Shown here piece after piece: positions 39,311-51,605 of a stretch of DNA of 64,000 nt. Each line of letters starts with the position of its first letter. The first letter of the stretch is position 1. A model generated the notes under the pieces. The model saw only the letters and a list, made by a program, of their open reading frames with translations, made no database searches and had not been told where the DNA came from. Both the position numbers and the translations under genes were made by a program. The DNA comes from Tritrichomonas musculus. Taxonomy: Eukaryota > Parabasalia > Tritrichomonadida > Tritrichomonadidae. The stretch spans positions 1,612,001-1,676,000 of the forward strand of contig JAPFFF010000023.1 of assembly GCA_039105265.1 (NCBI GenBank), read 5' to 3'.

Positions 39311-42300
39311 AAAAGTATGAGAAATATAAAATAGCAAAGTTTGTTGGTGATATGACCAACAAACTATATTCAAATATTTGATAAAACAGCTTTTTGAATA
39401 AAGAGCTTTTTGATAAGTAAACTTTTTTAATAAAAATGCATTAAAATTCAGTTTATTTGTGAAAGATTTATTTTTTTTTTTTTTTATCTCCAAGGAATGA
39501 TTTGTCAAAACCATGCAAAGACTGGCAAGAAAAACACAACAATTCATTGAGATCACCTACCTTCTGGCAAATTTTCTAACTGCTTTTTGCACACAAAATA
39601 TAAATAAAAATCATTGAAATAGATGTACACAAGCCAAGATCCTGCCAAAATTTTTATTATTTATTATTACTAAAATTTATGATATAAATTTTATAAATTA
39701 TACTATTTGTTTAATTAATAAATTTATCCTACAACTTCAAGATATACTTTTTTTTAGATATTTCGGTTTAATAGAATAATAATAATAATTGATAATTTTA
39801 TTTTATAATTTGTGAAAATTCATTCAAATTTATTTGAATAAAAAATAAAATATTATATTTTGTGAAGTGATTGTTTTTCACTTTTTCAAATAAATAGTTT
39901 AAATTTCAAGCCATTTTATAAGAGAAAAAAAAATTGGCAGATCCGATTGGCTTTTAATCCGAATAAATCGAATAAATATTTGGTGAAACAAAGTATATAT
40001 AGCGATGAAAGCAAAATTTTGGGCCAATTTTTTTTTATAACACAAACTTTACTTTTCTGAGCTATATAATTAATCCATACTATTTTCATGCATTTTTAAT
40101 TGTTTTATAGTTTGTTATAATTAAATAAAACATATTTAAAATTAATAATTTATAAAATTTATTGAGATAACGATATTTTAGAAATAAAATAAAATGCATT
40201 GAAAAAAGTTGGCTTTAGTACATCTATTGAAATTCATAAAATATTTGTAAAGTTCACAAAAATATTTAACAATATATATATATGTTTATATTTGTTAATA
40301 TTCAAGATATTCAATAAAAAAGTAGCTTTTTCTCAATATGATAGAAAAAGTAATTTATTTAATTATACAAAATCACAGAATTCCTCTCATTTACAAATCT
40401 TCATAATATTTTTTTTTTTTTTAAACGAAATGTAATTCAAAGCTAATACTCCAATTTATTTTATTACAAAATGCTAAAGATATGGAACTAATTTGCATCC
40501 AAAAAATGCGTACAACTACAATATTTGCAAAAGGTAAACGAATTTGGTTTTTTTTCAATTTTCTTATTTCGTTTAATAATCATAAAATATAAATTTAATT
40601 TATTATCTTAAACATTTTTTATTTAGAAGCAAATAAGATCAGTCGTAGGGAAATTGGAATAATATCAATTTTAAAATATTTAATAGAAAAAGTGAAGAAA
40701 TTGAATTTTAACGTCAAGTATGTATTCAAAATATTTCAAGGTACTCTAAGAGGAATTTGCCTAGAAACTGTTTTTTCTAACTCATTTTTATATATTATTT
40801 AATTATATTTAAATATTTATATATTAATATAATTTATAATATATTTTATCTATAATATAACATTATTATATATTATTTTTCTGTATAAAGCATATTTATA
40901 AATAAATATTTTGAAAGCATATACAAAATATATTGAGAACATAAAAATAAATAAAGTCATTAAATTATGTGTATAGTAACGGTAAAAATATAAAATTGCT
41001 TTATTTTTTAAATATATATTGTAATTAATGTATTATTAAATATTGAATATAATATTGTCTGGTTTTAATCGATAAATGCATCGGTAAACAAAAAACTTTT
41101 TTTGTGAAAAATGATTACAATAAATATTCAATTTAATAAAAATATTTTTTTTTTTCATATCTTTTTATTATATTGTTTTTTCGATATATTTTATATATTT
41201 ATATTATTATGTTAAATTTGTTATATTATTTATTATTTCTGTAACTTTTAATATTTGCATTTGTTTTAATTATTAAAATTATATTTATACTGCAAAGGTG
41301 ATATTTATGTTTTTCTTCATGTTAACATGTTAGTTTACTCTTGTGAGCATAAAATAATACATTATTACTATCATCAGCATGACCAAGGTTTGATTTTTAT
41401 TTTGACATAATAATTGATGCTAGAACTCATATTCACTAAAATTACTCTAAATACATGAATGTATATCTCGTTGGTAAACAAAACTATAATTCTTCTTGGT
41501 TTCAATCAATAAAAAAATGGAATTTCGTTCTTTGGTATTTTAAAATTTATATTTTATTTTTTATATTTTTATTAACTCAAAGCATAATATAATTATTTCA
41601 ATTTTGTTATATTTTATTTTTAGATTTATTCATTTATTCAGTATCAATAGAAAATGGATCATTGAAAAAAAAATTCAGAATGTATTTTGAATTCATATCT
41701 CAATATTTTTGAATATATATATCAATATATATCATAATATTTATGAGATATTGAAATATTTGAAATAACCTTTTAAAAAGTGTTTACATTTTATGTCAAT
41801 TTTAATATATATATTCATTGATTGTAAAGATATATATTCATTTATTTATATCTAATATATATATTATGTTTGATATAAAATATTGTAAATTGATATTGCA
41901 GCTAATATCAATGGATTAATGAAATTATCGAGGTCCATATTTAAAAGAAATTCTTAGATGCACCTATCGAGTAGTTTGTTGCAATTATTAGTTCATTTTA
42001 TTTCATACACGAATAAAAATAATATATTAAATTTGTAAGAAATAAAATTAACCAGAATCCTCTAAAATAATAAAAATTTAACAAAAAACTAATTTTTTTT
42101 TTTAAATTCCTTAAATTTTAGTTCATTTTTAAATATATACCTCAGGAGCATGCTAATATCAATATATGATACAGAATAAGGTATTATATTTATTAATTCT
42201 TTCTCAAATAATGTTAGATAAGAAAGATATTCTAATTATAATAATAATAAAAAAGTTCAAAATCTCCCTTTAAAATTAAAATATTAGAGCCTAATTGCGA

Positions 42301-43511
42301 TATTAATAAATATTTATAAAAGAACAATGTAAAAAAATAAATAATTTGGTGGATATTTTCAAAATATTGAAAAATCCAAAATACGTTATTTTCGTTACTA
42401 TACACATATTAAATTTTCAGTATTTTTAAATAAAGACTATTCAATTTAAAAGAATTAAAAATGCAAATATCTTATTTTAAAATCATTTTACCAATATTAT
42501 TATGCATTTAATAAAATATAAAAAATATAGATATATAAATGCATGTAAATATTGCTAATTTTATATTAAATTGAGGAATTCTGATGAACATATTATAGTA
42601 AGCATAAAGTAAATCAATTTTTTTATAAATATAGATGAAAATAATTTGTATAATTATTAAAAAGTATGAAAAAATAATGAAATTTGTGAAAAATAATTAG
42701 ATTGGTAATGAAAAAATTATTAATCAAATTTGATTGTTTCAAATGTTTTTTTGAGCATGTGTTGATATTGAATTAACTGAATCTGTTGATGAATATCATT
42801 AAACTGTTCTTTTTTGTTGAGTATTTTTAATATTGGGCTGTTCCTTTGCCAACTAATATCTTTTGGAGGGGACAATAAAATTGAAGTTCATCACCATAAT
42901 AAGAAAAATACATATACTTAAATGATTTATTGTAATTTAAACTTGTTTTCTATTTTTTCCATTTGTTGCAAATGATTTAAAAAAGTTCAATTATATATAC
43001 AAATATTCATTAATATTCAAAATAAAAAAACATTTTAAAATATAGATATTAAATTAAAAATAATTTATGATAAATGTTTCTAAAATAAATTTTCATTGAA
43101 AAGATATATCAATATATACTTTTGGTTTTATCATTATATCACAAAAAGTTAGATAATTTAACAAAAAAATTCATTGAAAAAAATTTTTTATGATATTAGG
43201 GAAATGTTACGATTATTTTATTTTTTGTCTATATAGCCAATATTACATACTGACATACAATATAAATCATTAGAAGTGAAGTAATAATCGAAACATTTTG
43301 TTCATGATTAATATCCTTGATAATCAAAAGTACAAAAAAAAGATAAATTTCTACTCCGTAAGTTATAATATTATTTTAAAATATCAAAATATCTCTCATC
43401 AATGTGATTTTCTTTATAACTGGTCCAAAAGAACAATTGTTATTGATGTTTTTTTATTTTTTTTAACGGACAAAATAAACGGCCTCCGTTTACCTTTTAT
43501 TTGCATTATAA
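39311..43511. other. AT-rich gene-free region
   Basis: 4.2 kb without a recognisable gene, RNA or long repeat. The open frames present are short, Ile/Phe/Lys/Asn-rich and show no conserved motif. TTGGTAAACAAAA-type words recur at about 41075 and 41470. Confidence 0.5.
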
Positions 43512-44150
43512 TCCAAAAAACCACTTTTTGAATTGCCAAAAAAAGATTGATTTAAACCGTATTTTTTTCTGAGAATGTAAAATATTTTTCAAAAACAAGA
43601 AATTTGAAATTGAATAGTGAGATCAGGTATTGAATATAATTCCTATCAATCTTTTTTTGAACACAAATTTTGTTTCTTGAAATTGAATTGAAAGAAAAAT
43701 TATCAAATATTTATATCTTGCTAGAGTATTGATAAATTCAATAATTACATATATATTTATTTTAATTTAATAATATAATAACGATTTAATAAATTATCAA
43801 ATGCTTATTATTATTTGTTATTGGAATTTTGAATATATTAGATCTCCTTTCAAAAAATAAAAAGATTCCTCTAAAAAATTTTCAATATTTCAGAAGATTC
43901 CTCTAAAAAAGTTTAACTCTCAAATATGTTAAGATAATTCTAAATTTGTGAAAATTCTCAGAGCTCACACAAATTTTATTTGCCAGTCTACTTTATATTA
44001 TTCCAAAAAAAGATTGATAAGAATTATATTCAGTACCTGATCTCACCATTCAATTTCACATTATTTGTTTTTGAAAAATATTTTACATTCTCAGAAAAAA
44101 ATACGGTTTAAATCAATCTTTTTTGGAAATTCAAAAAGTGGTTTTTTTTT
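43512..44150. mobile_element. Fold-back element with 150-bp inverted arms
   Basis: The left arm (43512-43663) and right arm (44002-44150) are near-identical in inverted orientation. They share CCACTTTTTGAATT, GATTGATTTAAACCGTATTT, TGAGAATGTAAAATATTTTT, TGAGATCAGGTA and ATCAATCTTTTTTTG. The loop of about 340 bp has no coding potential but contains AGATTCCTCTAAAAAA twice. Such long arms suggest a fold-back type transposon or MITE; transcription across it would give a long hairpin RNA. Confidence 0.65.
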
Positions 44151-44739
44151 TTATTAAAATCTAAACTAATTACTCCTGTGAATTATGCAACATTTTCCTT
44201 CCAGATCAAAGTTTTAAGGTTAAAGTAATTTGTATTAATCTCACTTTTTTGAATTAATCATTAATTGAGAGAAAATTCAGAGAAAAATACTTAAAAATAA
44301 AATATCAATATGAGGAAAAGGGATGCAACTCCCATCATTGGGATTTCAAATCTGAAAAGATGTAGGAAAAAAATGATGTCTGCGGAAGGTTACATTTATG
44401 TCAAATTCTTGAAATTATTTTGAGTTTTATTTTCTTAAAAATTAATAAATGAAAAAACAATATTATATTTTAAAAATATATAAAAAAAAAATGAATTTTA
44501 TTTTAATACTTTAATCTCATTTTAATTTATTTTTCTTTTTTATAATTTAACCATAAAATTTGAGGCAAGACTAAGAAAATTTTGAGAGTTTCAACTCTTC
44601 CCTTAAAAGCTCAATTATTAATTGAATTTTTTCAAAGGTAATAAAAAAATTTCTGATAAATTCTTAAAATCTCTTTATTCGTTTATACCAAAAAATAATG
44701 ACTTCTGATTTTTTTAATATTATTAACTTTTTCAAGGAA
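44151..44739. other. AT-rich gene-free region
   Basis: No gene or repeat recognised. Confidence 0.4.
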
Positions 44740-45105
44740 ATTAGTAGCAGTCATCTCCCAAATGTAAAGTAGACGGTTTATAAACATATATCTTAAGCTT
44801 TCGTAGGTAAATAACTGAATGAAAGGGCTAATTTCTGAATCTTATAATTACTGATCGAGAGATTAGGAGCAATCGCCTCCTAAATGCAAAGCATACATCT
44901 GAAGAGGATATACCTTAGCGTCTGTAAGTAAACCAAGGAATGATAACGACCAATTTCTTAATTTGAGTATTACCACATGAGTAATTGGTAGCAATCAGCT
45001 CACGAAAATAAAGTACATAGTTAAAAGGCTTGCACTTAAGCATCTGTTGGCAGTTCATGAATTGGTCACCATCATGGAAATAAACTTTTCCAAACACAGT
45101 CTTGG
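44740..45105. repeat. 122-bp tandem repeat, three diverged copies
   Basis: Units start at 44740 (ATTAGTAGCAGTCATCTCCC), 44862 (ATTAGGAGCAATCGCCTCCT) and 44984 (ATTGGTAGCAATCAGCTCAC), exactly 122 bp apart. All share a conserved AAA(T/A)(G/A)(T/C)AAAG block after 20 bp. The unit is richer in GC than its surroundings. Since 122 is not a multiple of three, the minus-strand ORF at 44915-45097 is unlikely to be a repeat protein. Confidence 0.65.
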
Positions 45106-46255
45106 ATCACTTCACCACAGATTATCTGTATGAAACATTTATCAATATTACAATAGAGACGGATGTAAACAACAAATATATAAGTATATAAATTTTGAAT
45201 AATAAGATTTTAACAGTTATATCAGTATGACTCAAAAGAGCAAAAAACAAAAGAGTTTATATTTATATATATTTGTTGTTTTTTACAACTATATTATGTG
45301 CAATATATATTAGATATAAAAGGAAAAATAAGTTAAAAACATATACATGACTTGTACATTAGAAATATGAGTTATATATATATAAATGAGTTATATATAA
45401 ATAAATTCAAAGGTTTACGCATTTAAATTTTTGAATAAAAATGGAAAATTCAAAATATAAAATTCAAAATTCCATTCAAATATTCATTTCAAAGCTTTCT
45501 TTGGTTTCATAAAAAATTTTCACCAATGTTTGCAATTAACAATCTAATAATACCCCCATTTATTCAAATAATAATAAATGAATCATAAAAATGCATTAAA
45601 TAAAAAAATATCGTATTAACTGCTTAAGAATTTTTATAAAAAACATATCTTTTTAATTAACTAATTCAAAAGAGGTGGTTTATGCTTCAATTATTATTGA
45701 ACCCATTTATTTGGCGTAATGTTATTGAATAACTTTATTTAATATACCGATATTCTCTGATTAAACGATAATAAAAAAGATTAAATTTTTGAACGATTAA
45801 AAGCACCGAGTATTTTGAAGTTGTGGATTGAGGGTATTTTGCAACATACTTGTAAATAAGCAACGATCTGCTAAATGAATGAGTTTCTATGATTGAAACA
45901 AAATTATATGGACTAAATTTATTATTCATATCACATGTCTTTGTGTACAAGTTTGTTTTTAATGGATAACTCATGTACTTATTGTATAACTCAGTTATAT
46001 ATATACAACTTATTTTTCCAAAAAAAATAAAAGTTGTATTTTAAATAATAGTGTTATATGGTACAACTGACAAATAATTGGTATTTAAAATAATTATTCA
46101 TATTTCATTTGTTTTTCACATATTATATTATTTATTTTTTTATAAGTCAGTTGTTCAAAAAACATATTTGGTATAACAAGTATTTATTATATATTGCGTA
46201 TAACTCAGTTGTTTACGGAAGTCTCTAATTATTTTATTTATAATTATTTAATTAT
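45106..46255. other. AT-rich gene-free region
   Basis: It contains several copies of GAGTTATATATA / ACTCAGTTATATATATA-type words between 45370 and 46210, partly in opposite orientations, but no gene. Confidence 0.4.
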
Positions 46256-46736
46256 TTAATTATTTAAATATTTAATTTATATAAATTTAATTTATATAAA
46301 TTTAATTTATATAAATATTTAATTTATATAAATATTTAATTTATATAAATATTTAATTTATATAAATATTTAATTTATATAAATATTTAATTTATATAAA
46401 TATTTAATTTATATAAATATTTAATTTATATAAATATTTAATTTATATAAATATTTAATTTATATAAATATTTAATTTATATAAATATTTAATTTATATA
46501 AATATTTAATTTATATAAATATTTAATTTATATAAATATTTAATTTATATAAATATTTAATTTATATAAATATTTAAATTATATAAATATTTAAATTATA
46601 TAAATATTTAAATTATATAAATATTTAAATTATATAAATATTTAAATTATATAAATATTTAAATTATATAAATATTTAATTTATATAAATATTTAATTTA
46701 TATAAATATTTAATTTATATAAATATTTAATTTATA
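46256..46736. repeat. 17-bp AT minisatellite, array 2 left part
   Basis: About 28 copies of ATAAATATTTAATTTAT and the variant with TTTAAATTAT. The array is interrupted at 46737 by the TIR element and resumes in phase at 48517. Confidence 0.9.
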
Positions 46737-47389
46737 TAGAGGTATATCAACCAAAATGTTGTTCTCAAAAAGTTATCATCTTTTTTTTGTATATCTTAAC
46801 GAAAAATCAAATTATTTAAAAAATTATAATATATTTATTTTTATTAAATTTAAAAGATTTAAATATTTTGATAAATATTAATAATATTTTTTATATACAT
46901 TGATCGATTAATTGCAAAAAAATGAGCAGACAAATTTATATAATCTTTTGTATTTCTATTTTATAATAAATATAAAATCTAAAATCATATGATTTAATCA
47001 AGTTTTTCTGTTACAAGTAAAAATATTCATATTTTATAATGATATTCTGATAAACTATTCAATTTTTTAAAATCAATTAATTTCGAATATCTAATTATAA
47101 ATTTAATAAATTTAATTAAAAATCAGTTCAATTTTGAAATTGATCTATTTTTGTTTCATTTTCAAAATTAGATTATTTTTATTGATGTCATTTCAATTTC
47201 AAATGCAAATTAGCAAATTGAACTTCAAAAAGCAGAATAATCATTTATCATCAATAATAATAATAATAGCATATTTAACATCAATACAATGATAATTACA
47301 GAAGGATTGATGAAAATCTAATGAAATTTTAATTTGAATAGTTTATTTTTAGATTCGTTTATTTATTGTAAAAATTACATTGATTCTTC

Positions 47390-47695
47390 ATGAAAAGGCG
47401 CAGTTCAGTGCGCCTTGAACCAACAAAAATCTTTTTTCCAAATACATTTATCCATGCAACAAATCGCTTTACTTTTACAATAGCAAATCTAACAGATCAG
47501 CAAATTCATTATTCCATTCGATGCTTTTCAAACAGTGAAGATCAAAATGATTCAAAAATTGACCTCGATACTTCAGCTGGCCGTACAAAACTAAGCGAAT
47601 TAGATAAATTTCATTCAAAATTTTTTAATGTTGAACCTTCACATGGAGATCTATTGTTGTTAAACCAAAGTCTGACATTTCGATGGGACCAATGA
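47390..47695 (+). pseudogene. HYDIN-like ASH/MSP-domain gene fragment inside TIR element
   Basis: An ATG-started 101-codon frame with ordinary composition for a coding region. It includes VRLEPTKIFFPNTFIHATNR, FTFTIANLTDQQIHYSIRCF and FFNVEPSHGDLLLLNQSLTF. The pattern (LxPxxIFFPNT, then FTIxNxxDxxIHY, then FxVEPxxGDLxxxxxxxF) fits the ASH/MSP immunoglobulin-like repeats of HYDIN and related axonemal central-pair proteins. Those proteins are several thousand residues long, so this is only one domain and probably a captured host fragment. It ends RWDQ followed by TGA. Confidence 0.5.
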
Positions 47696-47798
47696 GGAGA
47701 TATCTTTAATAATTTGATAGATGTTTAGTATGCAACATTATTTCTACCAATTGATCTTTCAGGATACCTGAAATAAGATTTCATATCTTGATTTAATA

Positions 47799-48350
47799 TT
47801 GAGATATATTCACAATTTCAATGCAATAAAATTGAGATAAAATTCAATTTATTTGAAATAATTTAACCATTTTTTTAACCTAGAATTTAGATTTAACCTT
47901 TTTATTTGACCTATATTTATTTTCAATAAAGATAAATTGAGATATATTCACAATTTCAATGCAATAAAATTGAGATAACAATTCAATTTATTTGAAATAA
48001 TTTAACCATTTTTTTAACCTAGAATTTAGATTTAACCTTTTTATTTGACCTATATTTATTTTCAATAAAGATAAATTGAGATATATTCACAATTTCAATG
48101 CAATAAAATTGAGATAACAATTCAATTTATTTGAAATAATTTAACCATTTTTTTAACCTAGAATTTAGATTTAACCTTTTTATTTGACCTATATTTATTT
48201 TCAATAAAGATAAATTGAGATATATTCACAATTTCAATGCAATAAAATTGAGATAACAATTCAATTTATTTGAAATAATTTAACCTTTTTTTTTAACCTA
48301 GAATTTGGATTTAACCTTTTAATTTGACCTATATTATATTTCAATTCATT
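47799..48350 (+). repeat. 139-bp tandem repeat inside TIR element
   Basis: GAGATATATTCACAATTTCA starts units at 47801, 47939, 48078 and 48217, spacing 138-139 bp. The copies are nearly identical except the last, which diverges at its end. The unit is noncoding and contains TTTAACCTAGAATTTAGAT and TTTATTTGACCTATATT. Confidence 0.85.
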
Positions 48351-48516
48351 CTTTTTTCTGAGAATTTGAAATGCTTTAATCAAATTGAATTATAACTTTT
48401 AATCAAACAGACAGAATGATTTGTATCAAGAGCAAAGTAATTAAGGAACTCATATTAAATCTATTTTCCAAGTTTTAGTCAATTTGATCTGTAGGATCTT
48501 GGTTGATATACCTCTA

Positions 48517-49020
48517 TTTATATAAATATTTAATTTATATAAATATTTAATTTATATAAATATTTAATTTATATAAATATTTAATTTATATAAATATTTA
48601 ATTTATATAAATATTTAATTTATATAAATATTTAATTTATATAAATATTTAATTTATATAAATATTTAATTTATATAAATATTTAATTTATATAAATATT
48701 TAATTTATATAAATATTTAAATTATATAAATATTTAAATTATATAAATATTTAAATTATATAAATATTTAAATTATATAAATATTTAAATTATATAAATA
48801 TTTAAATTATATAAATATTTAAATTATATAAATATTTAAATTATATAAATATTTAAATTATATAAATATTTAAATTATATAAATATTTAAATTATATAAA
48901 TATTTAAATTATATAAATATTTAAATTATATAAATATTTAAATTATATAAATATTTAAATTATATAAATATTTAAATTATATAAATATTTAAATTATATA
49001 ATTAATTAATTAATGAATTA
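48517..49020. repeat. 17-bp AT minisatellite, array 2 right part
   Basis: It continues the array interrupted at 46736, first with TTTAATTTAT units, then about 17 copies with TTTAAATTAT, then decays into AATTAATTAATTAATG at about 49000. Confidence 0.9.
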
Positions 49021-49045
49021 TATAAATATATAAATATTTTTTAAT

Positions 49046-49367
49046 TATAGTCTAGAGTAAAACCCCCCTACCAAATGGAAAACCTCCCTACCAAATCTCT
49101 ATATAATAGAGTTAGAATCATAATATCATATATATATATAGATAAAATGTTCATTTGATAAAATAATTATTATTATTTAAAAAATGTTTATTTTTAGATA
49201 TTAGTATTTAAAATTGCAATCTATTCAATTTTTTTATCGAATAATTGAATAGAAAATGGTAGGTGGGTTTTCCACCAACGTACTTTTTGCCACCAATAAA
49301 GGCCAAAAATAGGTGAATAAAAATGGTAGGGGGTTTTCCATTGGTAGGGGGTTTCCAGTAGACTATA
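49046..49367. mobile_element. MITE-like TIR element, about 320 bp
   Basis: The left end TATAGTCTAGAG, followed by CCCCCCTACCAA and GGAAAACC, is mirrored on the right (read inverted: TATAGTCTACTG, CCCCCTACCAA, GGAAAACC). The imperfect inverted repeats are about 40 bp. The C-rich blocks stand out in this AT-rich DNA. TA flanks both ends, compatible with a Tc1/mariner-type target. There is no coding potential. A truncated copy is at 899-1115. Confidence 0.65.
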
Positions 49368-50211
49368 TTTATTTATTTATTTATTTATTTAATGATTTAA
49401 CTAATTATTAATTTATTTAAATATTTAATTATACAAATTATATAATACAGTGTTATCGATAGATAACGAAAATTATTAACAATCTTTTTAAGACCAATAG
49501 TCCGATATTATAATATAATATAAGCATCGGTATATCGATCAAAATTTGCTCGATAACCGAATATAGTCTATAAATACGATAAACAAAACCGCCAATGTAT
49601 GGTCATAATCTGGCGGTTACGGTTTGATAACCAACAATTAAAATTTGATAAAAATTTTTTATTTTTTGATTAAAATTTGAAATGGTGTATTAATAATGCT
49701 CATTAAACATTTCAACAAAATCCCCCACGAGAAAATAACTCTGTCCGGATTTTACATAGTTTTGATACTTGCTAAAATAAAAATATTTCTAATTAATAAT
49801 GGTGATAAATTCCTACAATTCAGCTGTGGAGATCGATTTTTTTATGAATTTTTCCGATCATTATATTGGTTCAGAAAATTTATTTTATTTTGAATATAAT
49901 TGAAATATCAATTTAATATTTGAATTAGTCCATTTATTTTAGAGAATAATTAAAAAAATCATTATCTTTTTAATTAATATTGAATAATGATAATAATATT
50001 CGATATATAAATTATAAATTAAATAAATAAAAATAATTCAAAAAATCAATAATTTTTTTAGTACTTTTTATATAAAATCTACTAAATTATTTTTTTTTTT
50101 TTCATATTTTTTAAAAAAATTGAATTTTGAATACTTTTTCATCCAATTTTGAAAATTTCAGATTAGAATTCAAAAAGATGTACCAGCACCATTGAATTTT
50201 TTTTAATTTTT
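49368..50211. other. AT-rich gene-free region
   Basis: A TTTA microsatellite at 49365-49395 and the short segment 49440-49640 with many CGAT/CGGT words (TCGATAGATAACG, CATCGGTATATCGATC) are visible. No gene was recognised. Confidence 0.4.
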
Positions 50212-50570
50212 ATGAATATTCATTTTAAAAAGTGAAAAATTGAATGAAAATTGCAACAACCAAATTGGCCCTACCATTTGGAATTTTGATTTAGCTATAT
50301 TCTATAAGAAGATGTATATTATGTGAATATCAAGTTTATTCTGAGAGCTTGGCTTAGCATCTTTCTAAATGGAAAATGAATTCAAATTTTCTATAAGTAA
50401 TCACAAAAAAAAATTTTCAGAGATATTATTTTTTTTATATTAGTAACTTTTTGAATATAAGGAAATTGTTTTTTCAATGTAATAAAATAATCAATACAAA
50501 TATTAAATCGATTATTTTCTCAATTATTAAAATATGATTATATATTTATTAAAAAGCAATTATTATAAAT
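50212..50570 (+). repeat. Dispersed repeat B, copy 2
   Basis: Almost identical to 38953-39310 over about 357 bp. Flanking sequences differ completely on both sides, so the two copies moved or were duplicated independently of repeat A. There are no inverted ends, and the type is unknown. Confidence 0.85.
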
Positions 50571-50737
50571 GTATCCATTTATTTTTAAATAAATATTATA
50601 TAATAAATATATAAAAAATATAATTTATGAAACTCTTTTGTAACCCGAAATAACTTAGTCCTATCTTCATTCAAAATTAATTATTTTTTCTGTATAGAAA
50701 AAATTTGAGACCCAATCTCAATTTCTTTGTATGATTA

Positions 50738-51595
50738 AAGGTCGTACAACTGAATTTTTACAGTAAAACTCAATGATTGGTTTGTTCAAACTAATTATAT
50801 TTTATTATAATAATAATAATTAGTTTTATAAATATTTGCATCGTACAAAATTCAAATTAAAATAAAAACTAAAAGGATATAAGTATATATTAAATTTTCT
50901 TCAGAAAATAAATTTGAGTATTTTATCTCAATTTATTTTAATTATTTTTGATAAGAATTTTTAACACTTTATAAAAATTTAGAATAGCGATAACTTTTTA
51001 TATAATTTATTCTAATCATTAATTCTTTTTATATCTTTTTATATGCTTTTAAATCATTAAGTGTTATATAAAAATAGTTATTATTATTGAAAAAAAAAAT
51101 TCATTTTTTAGCTAAAAATGCAGAAAAATTGAATTTGTTGAATTATTAAATGATGATTTTAAAAAAATTGGACGTTACAGGAGCCAAATGAAAAATACAA
51201 TTTTATTTATATGCATTTACTTTCTAATATATTTGAATTTCATCCCAAATCAAATGTCAGTTTTTTCTAAAAATGAAGATTTATTTGATTGGTTTCAAAA
51301 ATATAAAAAGTCTAATATTTCAATTACTGAAGGATTTTATCAAAAAGCAAAATATTATTTGTATAACACATAGTATACCCATTCAAATGACATCTATATA
51401 TTTTAAATGATACAAAAATTTAAGAAATCGATATATATTGAATTTTAATTAAAGTCTTTATTTCAACAATTACATTTTGTAATATTTGATATAAAATATA
51501 TAAATTATATAATATAATTATTAAATAAATTATTCATTAAGATAAATATAAATTTATTTAATTTTATTTTTTATTCAATTTAGTTGTACGACCTT
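50738..51595. mobile_element. MULE-like non-autonomous DNA transposon
   Basis: The 858-bp element has 14-bp inverted ends AAGGTCGTACAACT (extending imperfectly through RAAT) and is flanked by the exact 10-bp direct repeat TGTATGATTA (50728-50737 and 51596-51605). Target duplications of 9-10 bp with short inverted ends are typical of Mutator-like elements, known from trichomonads. The interior is very AT-rich. Its only notable ORF, 51188-51373, ends DLFDWFQKYKKSNISITEGF then YQKAKYYLYN, faintly like the CENP-B/Tc5 helix-turn-helix, which does not fit a MULE. That resemblance may be chance. Confidence 0.75.
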
Positions 51596-51605
51596 TGTAT
51601 GATTA

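Larger units (their letters stand above)
46737..48516. mobile_element. TIR element carrying a HYDIN-like gene fragment
   Basis: The ends are a perfect 18-bp inverted repeat, TAGAGGTATATCAACCAA. The flanks share TTTATA; removing the element and one TTTATA restores the 17-bp array without any phase break, so a 6-bp target duplication is well supported. Inside are an AT-rich left part, an ORF with similarity to HYDIN-type ASH domains (47390-47695) and a 139-bp tandem array (47799-48350). No transposase was recognised, so the element is non-autonomous. Superfamilies with 6-bp duplications include Polintons and IS3EU; the family is undetermined. Confidence 0.75.

Noticed and set aside
40199-40435. 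Open frames in the gene desert (for example 37534-37749, 40199-40435, 43298-43531, 45735-45974, 53306-53515)
   Set aside because: They are short, AT-composition proteins without motifs; some lie inside inverted-repeat elements. No support for real genes.
40520-43505. A 3-kb element bounded by AAAAGGTAAACG and CGTTTACCTTTT
   Set aside because: The 12-bp match is short for this AT-rich DNA, and no target duplication or coding content supports it.
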